Source of the DNA: Voacanga thouarsii
Taxonomy: Eukaryota > Streptophyta > Magnoliopsida > Gentianales > Apocynaceae
DNA length: 64,000 bases
Assembly (NCBI GenBank): GCA_026120185.1
Contig: JANUWF010002153.1
Coordinates: 248,001 to 312,000 of the forward strand
Direction of reading: 5' to 3'
Shown in pieces: positions 10,767 through 22,031 of the stretch. The notes beneath the pieces are model-generated. The model saw only the letters and a list, made by a program, of their open reading frames with translations. It made no database searches and was not told where the DNA came from. How positions within the stretch are numbered: the first letter of the stretch is position 1; each line of letters begins with the position of its first letter. The translations under genes were made by a program, and so were the position numbers.

Positions 10767-12558
10767 CTGCAAAAGTATGAACTTTTCAGAAGACATTCAA
10801 TGCATTCATTCCTTATGTCTAGTTCATTGACTAGAATTACTGGATCGTCAATTAAATAAAAAACTCAAGAAAGTCATTTGTCTGTATTTATTTTCATTTG
10901 CTTTAACCCTTCAAAAGACCAGGGGAAGAAATGAACTTAGAAAGATGTCTATCTCCAATTCATCAAGGAAAGCACAGGAAAGGTACAAAAATTAATTTCA
11001 ACGATCAGTTTTTCGATGAAAGTTAGGAGGGTGGCCTAAACAATAAAAAAAGTAATAATAATAAAGGAGAACACATACAAACAAATGAACATGAAAACCG
11101 AAACAACCCTTTTAAATCAAGACAGATAAAGTAAGGGTATTGAATTACTTCTCCTCAATTGACTTTAACCAATTTGTACACATATAGATTGGAGATTGGC
11201 ATCCACCACAGCAAGGAATGGCCTAGGTGAACATTTTGTTTTCCTTTCATCATGGACCTCAGTTGAATTCACTCACAGCAGCAGTGTGAGGCAGGCTACA
11301 TCCTAATGATCTCACATGAACTAGCACCATTATTTGGCCCACATATTACTCCAACTTTCCGATAACCTTTTTCTTTTACCATCAAATAGACCAAGAATAA
11401 AAAACAAACAATATTAGCAACCTTTATTCTTCTGTTTCCCTTAGTCATCATTTAAAAGAACCTTCAGGGCGAGGAAGAATCTGGCCTACTGTATCATAGA
11501 ATATAAAGAGAACACAGCATTTAGGTTCTTTTAAATTGGGGAAGCGAAGAGGAACAGAAAGTAGTTGGGAGTAATTGGAAAAGGGAGGAGAGTAAAGGAA
11601 AGAAGTATTTATCTTGCTTTGACAGCCATAAAGGCAACAAAAGGGACATTGCTTAACAAAAATCCCAATCCAAGTATATTGTTCTGTAAAGGGAAGGAAA
11701 AGAAAGGGAAGGGAAACATGAAATACTAATTTACATTTTTTGTCCATGTTTTAAAAATGAGCATAAGCATTGGTTGGTAGAGTTTTAAATGAGAGCATCA
11801 TAGCCAACATACAAAATTTGTCAAAGTTGGCATAATATCCCTCACATTTCCATTAAAAAGATTTTCATCCTCTTTTGGGCGAAGTTGAAACTTCTGCACT
11901 ATTTCCAATCCTCCCCCTCCCCTCCCTCACTTTCCACTCACAACATCAACCAATTACCCAAATCCAATCCCTTTGTCTCCTTTCCTTTCTTTTACCACAA
12001 TCCCTCCAATTCAAGCACAGCATAAAGATAGGTCAACCACTGTTATCATACCTAAAGTCTTGGGCTTGAAAGCAATGCGTCAGTATCGTGCAATTATTAA
12101 AACATCCATCGCTTTGGGTGAGCCATTTTGTTTACAGATTCCAAAATTTGATATTCAGATGCAGGGAAAAGGCCATGGGAGGGACAAGTAAAATAAGAAG
12201 GAAACTATTTCTATTGCAGACACAGCAGCATCGTAACATTGAAAACTTAACACTTGCATTCTAGGCTAAAATATACACTAGGCACATTAAATATGATAAT
12301 TGTGGTCAATAGGCATACAAAAGCCATAAAAAGTTCACAATTTTAGAGTTCTACAGAATCAGAAGACAAAAAACAACTACAGTTGATAACTTTTAAGACC
12401 TATATATACAGAAGGAGACAAGGGGCGAGGAGATAGCAACAGAAATTACAAACCCTAGGATTTTGTTATTTGGTTTGTAGTTAGCTGCATAGGTTACTTG
12501 CCTTTTTATCACCAAAAAGAAAAACAATTGTAAAAAATTTACAAAACAAAAGGCAAAC
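10767..12558 (-). other. UTP25 intron 16, no recognisable element
   Basis: An AT-rich intron of 1.8 kb. I see no coding potential supported by family matches, no LTR ends and no clear inverted repeats. Introns 18 (9421-10275), 21 (8246-8944) and 23 (6893-7980) are likewise featureless apart from short A-runs (for example 9431-9447 and 9579-9592). Confidence 0.6.
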
Positions 12559-12605
12559 CTTTCCCCGGTAGTTAAGGCAGTGATGATTGAACACAGCATT
12601 GATGT
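12559..12605 (-). CDS. UTP25: UTP25 exon 16
   Basis: Encodes (D)INAVFNHHCLNYRGK between a TTTTTCAG acceptor and a GTTTGCC donor. Phase 1 matches exon 15 across the 6.8-kb intron that holds a Copia element. Confidence 0.92.
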
Positions 12606-14007
12606 CTGAAAAAGACGAGAGAGAAACATCAGAGGAAAAGGAAAACAAAAAAAAAAAGGCTATCTCCAGCAGATAGGATTATCTTATTAAGGTGTCTTCA
12701 AAAGCAACAAAGTTCAGCCTCAGGCTTCGGATGTCCACACTTTTAAAGATGTCCTTTCATACATGTAATGTATACATGTCATAGTAAAGTTAACTTCGTA
12801 TAATACGTGCTATCAAATCCAAAGAAACTTGAGTTCATTTATAACACCCAAGCATATCCCAAATTAGCAGGAACCAGAGATATTAATTATTCATTGCTCC
12901 AAAAGACAATCTTAAGGAATTGCCAGGGACACAGTAAGGTCTATTGCTCTAAACTTGGAACCATCAGGCGTAGTAGGGAGAAGAACAATAGCCCCACGGG
13001 GCAAAAGTTACTCTGGGAAAGGGTCTTGCCGCCAGAGTATTTTTAATCCCAACTCTTCTAGATGTGCATAAAACCTGAAGCAATGGGTTCTCAGCCATTG
13101 TAGGGATGGAGCAACAGAAGTTTTGAGAATTCAAGAGCCGATTCATAATACCCCCACCCCCCACCCAACCAAAAAAACAAAAACACACAACGAGGAGGGG
13201 GGGGTTAACAAAAAGACTACTTACTAATTTAATAAAAAAAATACACATGGAAGGCTCTCGACTGGTCATGGCATTGTTTTGGATTGAAGTGAGTCCTGTC
13301 CACTGAGGGGGGAGAATAGGCAGCCGTTAAGAGTTACAGTGGGGAGCTTCCAGGTTAGAGCGACAACGTGAGGATGTAGGTGCCTAAGTGAAGCTTGTTC
13401 CTTTCTAATCTCCCTCTCCTAACTCACCGTTCCAAACAACATGAACTTAAACTCAAATTGGCAGGGTAGTCACACCTAAATTCTTGTTAGAAACACCCAG
13501 TGTTTTTGCTGGAGTTAAGTAGTATTGACTAAATGAGGAAACGGAGAGGGAAAGATAAATCTTCATAAAATTGTGTGCTTGCATTTACATTGGTGTCAAG
13601 AAGTATTTGCTTGAAGAATTCAACTTTCAGAGTTTTGAATGGACTTCAGCATTTCAGTGCAGAGGAAAATTTCTTTTTAACTTCTTTTTTAGCAAGGGGT
13701 GTGTGTTTAATAGTAAGACTAAGAAAAATATGAATTTGGCTTTAGGTTTTGTTATGATAAATTAATATCTTAAGAACCTCTTGCCTATAGATGGCCAAAA
13801 TAATACCAAATTCTAGCGCTGTCTCTAAATTCATTTACTCTGTAAGAAATTGGGAGAGAATAATCTCTTTTCATTATATCTTAACGTTTACAATGAACTG
13901 TTTATATACAAATTGCCTAAGAAACAAATATGGCAACTACCCTAATAAATTGATAACAAAATCTCCTAATCAATCCCCTAATTACTGCTCACAAGACCTC
14001 CCAATCA

Positions 14008-14675
14008 ACAACAACAACTACAAACTAAGCCTTAATCCCAAATAACTTGGGGTCGGTTACATGAACCAACGTCAGGCAATGTGTGGTCATCCACATAAAT
14101 CCTCTCTCATCACTTCCTTTTATTGAACGTCATACTCTCATCCAAATCTAACAAAGACATATTTCTCCTAATCACCTCTATCCATGTCATTTTAGGCCTA
14201 CCTCTACCTCCGTCTAACCTATCATGCCTTACTCTCTCCATCGTCCTAACAGGAGCATCCCTCGGTCTTCTCTGAACATGTCCAAACCAACGCAGACGAC
14301 TTTCTCTCATCTTTTCCTCAATAGATGCCATGCCCATCTTTTCCGTAATGGTCTCATTTCTAACTCTATCTTTTCTAGTATATCCACATATCCACCGTAA
14401 CATACGCATCTCAGCTACTTTCATTTTTTGAATATGACACCTTTTAGCTGCCTAATATTATGTACCATATAACAAAGCAAGTCTTATGGATATCCTGTAA
14501 AACTTTCCCTTTAGATTCAATGGTACATTACGATCATAGAGAATACCAATCGCACTCCTCCATTTCAATCAACCCGCCTTAACTTGGTGTGCAACGTCGC
14601 TATCGAGCTCTCCGTCTGTCTGAATAATAGATCCTAGATATCGGAAACAATCAGCTACCGGTATATCTCTACCTT
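14008..14675 (-). mobile_element. RTE-clade LINE, 5'-truncated, inserted in Copia-2 LTR
   Basis: The insertion duplicated CCAATCA (14001-14007 and 14676-14682). On the minus strand it encodes the end of a LINE ORF2 (about 14110-14424): [20 protein letters not shown] and [18 protein letters not shown]. The 3' end carries ACCGACCCCAAG, GGGATTAAGGCTTAG and a TTG-repeat tail, typical of plant RTE elements. The 5' part, with the endonuclease and reverse transcriptase core, is absent. Confidence 0.9.
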
Positions 14676-15096
14676 CCAATCACTAATTACAAAATCCCAT
14701 AATTTAAAAGTCAAACTTCCCTAATTTAGTCTAATTCTAGTGTTATAATATTTACAACATTACTTTCCTAAAATACACCTATTAGCCATATTTTTCCACA
14801 CTCCCCCTCAAGTAGTGAATAGATATTCTTCATTCCCAACATGGATACAATACTTTCAAACACTGGACCACTTAACCCTTTGGTTAACACATCAGCAAGT
14901 TGATCATTTGTAGACACATGAAGTGTGTAGATCAATCCACTCTCTAATTTCTCCTTGATAAAATATCTGTTAATTTCGATATGCTTTGTCTAATCATGCT
15001 ACACAAAATTGTGAGCTATGCTAATTGCAGACTTATTATCGCAGTAAAGCTTCATTGGATCCTTCAACTTGATCTTTATGTCTTCTAGAATGATCT

Positions 15097-17944
15097 TTAA
15101 CTAAAGTAACTCACATACTCCTTGAGCCATTGCTCGAAACTCAGCTCTGCACTAGACCATGCTACCACATTTTGTTTTTTACTCCTCCATGTCACAAAAT
15201 TTTCATCCAGGAATATACAATATACAATGGTCGATCTTCTATCAACTAATGACCCAGTACAATCAGCATTTGTATAGGCTTCAAGCATTAGAGCCCCACT
15301 TCTCCTAAAGAGAATTCCTCTTCCTAATTTACCATTAAGATATTACAACACACACAGTGTGTTGCTCAAAGATGAACCTCTTTTGGACTGTGTATGAATT
15401 AACTAATCACACTTACAGCATAAGCTATATCCGGTCGTGTGTGGGACAAGTAAATGAGCTTTCCTACCAAACGTGGATACATCCCTTTGTCCACTATAGC
15501 ATCTTCCTCTGCTATTCCAAGCTTTATATTTTGATCTATTGGAGTACTCACCGGTTTGTATGCTGTTTTCCCTATCTCCTTGAGTAGATTAGTTACATAC
15601 TTTTTGTGGAGAGAGAAAAATACCCTTCTCTGAATGTGCCACTTCAATTCCGAGAAAGTACTTTAGTTTCCCAAGTGTCTTAATCTTGAATTCTTTTGCC
15701 AAGCACTCACTCAAAGAACGTCTTTCCTCATCATAAGTTCCTGCAACAATTATGCCATCTACATAAATTAAGAAAACCGTGACTCCTCTTGAAGACGAGT
15801 GCTTGATGAACAGAGTATGATCAACTTAACTTTACTTGTATCATAACATCACCATAACCTTGGCAAACCTACCGAACCATGCTCGAGGAGATTGTTTAAG
15901 CCTATACAATGCCTTCTTTAACTTACAGACTCTATTATCAGTAACTCATTTTCCATAACCAAGTTGTATCTCCATATACATCTCTTCCTAGAGATCTCCA
16001 TGCAAGAAAGAATTTTTGACATCAAACTACTATAAATCCCATCCAAAGTTTACTGCCAAAGACAATAGGACTCTAACAGTATTCAACTTTGCAACTTGGG
16101 CAAAAGTCTCTAAATAGTCCACACTATACGTCAAAGTATAACCCTTGGCAACCAACCCTGCCTTGAATCTTTCCAGTGAACCATTAGCTCTATATTTCAC
16201 TGTGTACACCCATTTACACCCTACTGGTTTCTTCCCTATTAGTAACTCCACAAGCTCCCTTGTTTTGTTCTTTTCTAGGGCCTCCATTTCTACATTCATA
16301 GCTTGTTTCCATTTTTCATTAGACAAAGCTTCGGATAGATTGGAAGGAATGACAATGGTTTCTAGGTTACTGAGGAAGGCTTTGTGCGATAGAGAAAAAC
16401 ACTAAAAGGACAGGAAGTATGCAAGGGGATATAAAGGTCTTTTAGTGCACTCTCTCGCACCTTTTCTCAAAGCAATGGGCAAGTCTATGTTACTACTACC
16501 CCCATGGATCTCATTCTCTACCTTTGGTTCTGTTTCAATTTGTAATGTGGGTTCAGAAGTCATTAGTTGATCATACTCTTGGACTTGTGTAGGATTGGGG
16601 GCAACCGTCTTCTTTCTTGCATACATCTTACCTTTACCATATCTAACATCCTTAGAAACAGACTCAGTCTCAGATTGAGCAAATAAAGGTTCAGAGGAGA
16701 TTGTAACAGATTCAGGTAGTTCAGAGTGAACTGGGGCATGATTAGTAGCGGATGAGGAAGTAGGATGATTTGAAGTTAAAAGATCCAACAGCAAGTCAAA
16801 ACCAAACTTTTAATGAACGTGAATCTTACTTTCCAAACCCTTATCTTCTCTGAAGATAAGGGTTTGGAAAGTAAGATTCACGTTCATTAAAAGTAACATC
16901 CACAGAAACAAAGAATTTTTGGGAAGAAGGATGATAGCACTTGTATCCTTTCTGGGTTGATGAATATCCTACAAATACACATTTTGTAGCTCTTGGATCC
17001 AGTTTCCCTCGGTTGTGACTGTGAATATGTACAAAAGATGTACATTCAAAAACTCTAGGAATAAGATTATTGTGGTGTAGAAGTTAGGATAGAAGGTGGA
17101 CAACACGTCCACTGGACTCTAGATGGCAATCGATTTATGAGATGTGTTGCCGTAAGCACCCCCCCACCACCCCCCCCCGCGCGCGTAAAAAAAAGATTTT
17201 AGGTACATGATGTTCAAATAACAACGCTCGAGTTTTTTCAACTAGATCACCATTTTTCCTCTCTACAACTCCATTTTGCTGTGGGGTATTTTTACGTAAG
17301 ATGACTCATGTATTATCTCTTCCTTTTGAAAATATGGACTTAGAAATTGATTGAAAGGTCCCGTACATTGTCAGACCTAACTCTCTTGATGGTCACTCCA
17401 AACTGATTTTTAATCGTGGAATAGAAATTTGGTAAAATAGTACTCACATCAAATTTTTGTTTAAGAAGAAAGACTTAGCAAACTCGAGTACAGTCATCAA
17501 TAAAGGAAATAAACCAGCGTGCCCCAGAGATATTAGCAATAGGAGATGGACCCCATACATTACTATGGATTAAAAAAAATGAATGGAACTTCTTTTATTG
17601 CTCACTGGAAAGGGTACACGTTTGTGTTTGGCAAGTTAACATTTTTCACAATGAAAAAACTCAACATCTAAATGTTTAAACAAAGATGGAAACAAGAGTT
17701 TTATGACTCAAAATGATGGATGTCTAAGACGGAGATGATGGAGCCAAATTTTATGTTTATTGAATGACAAAGACTCAGAAACAAATGACACTGGTTGTTT
17801 ACCTTTAGTGATGGTTGGTTGACTTGCTTCAGGGAAGTAGAGGCCACCCCGTTCTCTAGCAAGTCCAATCATCTTCCCAAACCCTTTTCTGAAATACACA
17901 ACCATTATGATGAAAAACCACAATACATTGTAAGTCATGAACAA
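15097..17944 (-). pseudogene. Copia-2 pol remnants (GAG-pre-integrase, integrase, RT, RNase H)
   Basis: Recognisable pieces in order from the right: GAG-pre-integrase (17708-17944; IWLHHLRLRHPSF), decayed integrase (about 17200-17700), RT start (16030-16326; PVGCKWVYTVKYRANGSLER), an RT middle with KALYRLKQSPRAWF near 15900, connection region (15399-15647; YPRLVGKLIYLSHTRPDIAY) and RNase H (15097-15288; FVTWRSKKQNVVAWSSAE). Frames change repeatedly and many stops interrupt, so no functional polyprotein remains. A zinc-knuckle remnant (CWKLHGKPPS) lies near 18400. Confidence 0.85.
16806..16894. repeat. Perfect 43-bp inverted repeat with 3-nt loop
   Basis: The arms 16806-16848 and 16852-16894 are exact reverse complements with a TCT spacer. 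The structure lies within the decayed pol region of Copia-2. Confidence 0.95.
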
Positions 17945-18461
17945 GTTTTTGGATGGATATCAGATTGGTAGCTAGCTTAGGCACATGGAGAACATTCTGT
18001 AAAGTTAACAATGGGTTAATTTAGACACTTCCAATTCCTGCCACAGTGGCCATAGAACTATCTTCAGTGGCTATATTTCTATTGCTTGGGCATGGGGAAT
18101 AGGTGGTAAAGATATTTAGTGAGTGGGTCATATGGTCAGTAGCTCCTGAATCCATGATCCAAGAGGTGGCAAAAGTTACATTCGAAGCATTTAATAAACC
18201 TCATCTGAACATGCCTCAGAACAAATACCTGAGGACTTTTCTAAACTGGTGATGAGAGCTCGCACCCTTTCCAATTCATCTTGGTTAAGATTAACTGTTT
18301 TCGATTTTGGTGGCTCATCAATTTTGCCAGCAACCACATCGGCTTGTCCACTTCTGGATTGTCTCCCATTTTGTTCCCATTCTCGGCTGGGTGGCTTCCC
18401 ATGAAGCTTCCAACATTTTGCTCTTACAACTTGTGTTTGGGAGGTTGATATGGTGAAAGAA

Positions 18462-18655
18462 AGATATTTGCAGCAATTAAGGCTGCTCGAACAGGAAGTG
18501 GAGAAGGAAAAATAAAAAGAACATGACAGCAATGAAGGCTGCTCAAAAGAGAAGATTGCAGCAATGAAAGCTGCTTGAAAGCAAAGAGAAAATAACAGTA
18601 ATGAAAGCTACTCGAAAGAGAAGACTGCAGCAATGAAGGCTGCTTGAAGAGGAAG
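18462..18655. repeat. Minisatellite in Copia-2 leader
   Basis: About five imperfect copies of a unit built around CAGCAATGAAGGCTGCT, separated by GAAAGAGAAGA-type spacers. They lie between the primer-binding site and the gag remnant. Confidence 0.75.
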
Positions 18656-19387
18656 AAGAATCCTAGAAAGCCTAGGGCTCTGATACCATGTAAGAAATTG
18701 GGAGAGAATAATCTCTTTTCATTATACCTTAAAGTTTACAATAAGTTGTTTATATACAAGCTGTTTAAGAAACAAATATGGCAACTACCCTAATAAATTG
18801 ATTACAAAATCTCTTAATCAATCCTCTAATTACTGCTCACCAGATCTCCCAATCACTAATTATAAAATCCCCTAATTTAAGGGTAACTTGCCTAATTTAG
18901 TCTAATTCTAGTGTTATAATATTTTCAACATTACTTTCCTAAAATACACCTATTAGCCATATTTTCCCACATACTCAAGTTCTAATAAATTTTGTAATTG
19001 ATTTCCATTGGTAAGCTGTACAAATTTTCAATGTTAAACAAATTTAGATCTCATGTCTGCATATACTTGTGTTCCAACAAATTTTAGTCATCACAGCCAC
19101 AGAATAGGTTCTATTTTCCCTCTAATCTGATTGCTCTTTCTTTGAACAATTTTCCTTCTGCTACCTCTAGGAAGAAGAAGCTACCCCTAATGCGTCCTGC
19201 ATCATTTATGCTCAAAACCTTCAGCTCTTAAGAGAGCTGAACGTAGTATGCATGCTTCAGCACACTTCAGGATCTTTCAAAGCTCAAAATTATATATGCA
19301 GTTAATAAAAATATCTTCACACATGCACCAACCACTGCAGCAAAATCATTTTAAAAAACATGCTTTAGGAACCATATCACTAGTTAC

Positions 19388-20250
19388 CTGGATTTAAATG
19401 AGAACCCAAAATTATTGTTTGTCTATAGAACTGTGCTTGTCCATCTAAATACCTACGGATCAACAAAATCAAAGAAGACATATTAGTTCAAATAAATGCA
19501 TGATCATATAATTAGCAAACCTTCACCAGTTAAATTGCAAAAATTAAATCCAAAATACAGGTCTGGGAAAATTAGAAGCTAATCTCTTAGGGATTTAAGA
19601 GTCTCTGAAACTGATTTGAAACAGAACAATCTCCAAGCTTAGAGCAGCATAATGGTCAATAAAAGAGTAGAATTAGAGGCATACCATGGTCTTATGCGCA
19701 TAATATCAGTTCCATGCTGCTTAGATGGTATCTGATTTCACTGTTTGACAACTGTATTGACATGAGACCAATTCTGTCCAGTTGTCAGGCAAGGGTCAAA
19801 ATCAATATTAGCAAAATGGTTATAGGGTGTCAATTTTTCCCCATCACAAAACCCACAAAATGATGAAGAGCAGATTTTTGCATTTGGGAGACAGAAGAGC
19901 AGTGAATAGAGAAAATGGCGCCATACACCCAACCATCCACCACCACTCCCCAAGAAAAAGGGTGGTGCAGATTATTAATTTTTCAAGTAATCAAAACCAA
20001 CAAAAGACCTTTTGTTTCAAACTAACTATACTCACTTGCATTAGTATAACATCTGCATGGTCAATTATCAACACCTGGTATGTAAAAATTTCTCTCCATC
20101 AGTTGATAAGAAGAAAGTTATAAGTTCATTAGAATATTAAAACTAACAAATCATGGATAATCATGAGTTCCAAGAACAAAAAGATTCTACCTCTATTGAG
20201 GAAAGATAATCTACATCCTTTTCTTTTTCCGCTTCTGCCTCTCCAATTTT
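19388..20250 (-). CDS. UTP25: UTP25 exons 12 to 15, with nonsense codon in exon 14
   Basis: Exon 12 (20191-20250): KIGEAEAEKEKDVDYLSSIE. Exon 13 (20036-20074): VLIIDHADVILMQ. Exon 14 (19685-19773): NWSHVNTVVKQ, then TGA (19738-19740), then NQIPSKQHGTDIMRIRP. Exon 15 (19388-19452): YLDGQAQFYRQTIILGSHLN. The TGA stands where the family has a hydrophobic residue, and sequence identity resumes at once in the same frame, so it is a point nonsense mutation and not a wrong splice choice. Confidence 0.93.
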
Positions 20251-20352
20251 CTGTGAGACAGAAAGCAAAAGTTAAATCACATATTTCAAAACTAGAGTGA
20301 TATATTTCAGCCAGAAAAAAAAACATATTTCAATACTCAAAACAATAAACAG

Positions 20353-20629
20353 TGTGGGAAAATATGGCTAAAGAGTGTATTTTAAGAAAGTAATGCTGTA
20401 AATATTGTAACACTAGAATTAGGGAAGTTTGGCCCTTAAATTAGGGGATTTTGTAATCAGTGATTAGGAGATTTTGTGGGCAGTAATTAGGGGATTGATT
20501 AGGAGATTTTGTGAATCAATTTATTAGGGTAGTTGCTATATTTGTGCCTTAAGCAGCTTGTATATAATTAGCTCATTGTAATCTTTGAGAAATATATGAA
20601 AAGAGATTATTCTCTCTCAATTTCTTACA
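20353..20629 (+). mobile_element. Solo LTR of the Copia-2 family
   Basis: A 277-bp LTR from TGTGGGAAAATATGG to CAATTTCTTACA, alike to the Copia-2 LTR but in opposite orientation. It is flanked by the duplication AACAG (20348-20352 and 20630-20634). It lies in UTP25 intron 11 and arose by LTR-LTR recombination. Confidence 0.95.
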
Positions 20630-21600
20630 AACAGCAAGATTGGAGGATCCAAACATTAGCAGAAAATGAAAAGTCTAGCTCACCTAGCTAAAAATTGAAG
20701 AGAAAATGGAATAATATTCATTGCAATCTGAATAAAGTATACAATTTAAAACTAGAGTAACATTAAATTATGACCATTCAGTCAAATTGTACCAAAACAT
20801 TTCCGCTGCAGTGATTATGGCTGTGAGAAGATCAAAATACACAATAACAGGAAGTTAAAGGCTAGCTGTCCATGTACTCTCAAGAAATCACAGAGCAATG
20901 GTTATGACATGTAAGAAAAATTATCAATTCAGTTATTTTCTTTGCTCAAACTTATATTGCCATTCTACACTTTTCACCGGCTTTTGAACTTTGGGGTGTT
21001 TATATGTTTCTTTCTACATCCGGGGTTTGTGTAATCATTGGTCCACTAAAAAGTAAGACCGGTTCTAGTCATTTGGATAAGATGATCGCACAGATGATGA
21101 ATCAAATATAATGCTATCTGATGTGAACAATCCTTCTCTGATTAAACCCACAAATTTAGGAGGGAGAGAATTGGGCTGCAAAAGTTTTGTTAGGAAAATC
21201 CTCCTATTCCAGCTCATAGGCTCACCAGAAGAAATTTTTGCTGCACAAACAGAAATAACTTTGATTTCTAGGAGGATACCCCTCTTACAAATGTGGAAAG
21301 AGACAGCTCAAACCAAGCATTTGTTTTGGTAGAGTGGAGCCTCATGTCAAAGAAAACTGACACTTAGTCATCCAGTAGAATCCTCAGTATAGTTTATAGA
21401 AATCATATTTTGTAGAACACCTGAATCCTCTAATATCTTACACATGAAGGAGAAATTTTTAGAATCCACGGTACTTTCCTCTGATGTCTTACTGTACATA
21501 ATTTTGATTATATGATCAAATACATGAAACAAAAGCATCCATATGTCATAACATTAGAAGAGTGAGAACAGGAAAATAGCCACAAAGGCTAAAGACTTAC

Positions 21601-21673
21601 AGTGATCAGTGCAAGGGGAGAAGCTACAATTATATCCGAGGAGTAGAAATCTCCATACAACCTTATCCTCCTC
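21601..21673 (-). CDS. UTP25: UTP25 exon 11
   Basis: Encodes RRIRLYGDFYSSDIIVASPL followed by ALIT, the central conserved block of the UTP25 domain. Its phase matches exon 10 across the Copia-1 insertion. Confidence 0.95.
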
Positions 21674-22031
21674 CTGTAAATATGCAAATGAAAACCATTA
21701 CCAAAAATAAGACATAAAGGTGACAACAAACCTAGGTTATTGCTAGGTTTTCCTACTCTGAAGTATAATCCACAACCAATACAACTACAAGGAATTTCTC
21801 CAATGGATGTAGGAATGTATATTAACCACAACATGCCAACAGAAACCATACAAAACAACAGTCCAGATAAGTCCATGAGGCATCCACTTCTGAAAAAGCT
21901 GAAAAAGCTTAGTAGTTGTTTGAATTAATAAATGTAACCCCCTAGACCTACTTTGTTTGCATTTGTAGTTAGATCATATCGAACATTCCCTTAAACTCAT
22001 CTTTTCTAGCATTCCTATTTGATACCCATAC

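Larger units (their letters stand above)
13841..18971 (-). mobile_element. Copia-2: LTR retrotransposon in UTP25 intron 15
   Basis: Flanked by the 5-bp duplication TACTC (13836-13840 and 18972-18976). The element reads on the minus strand. The 5' LTR is 18689-18971 (283 bp, TGTGGGAAAATATGGCT to CAATTTCTTACA). A TGGTATCAGAGCC primer-binding site (initiator tRNA-Met) directly adjoins it. The 3' LTR is 13841-14800, enlarged by an RTE insertion (14008-14675). A purine-rich tract TTGAGGGGGAG precedes the 3' LTR. The coding region is heavily decayed. Confidence 0.95.
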
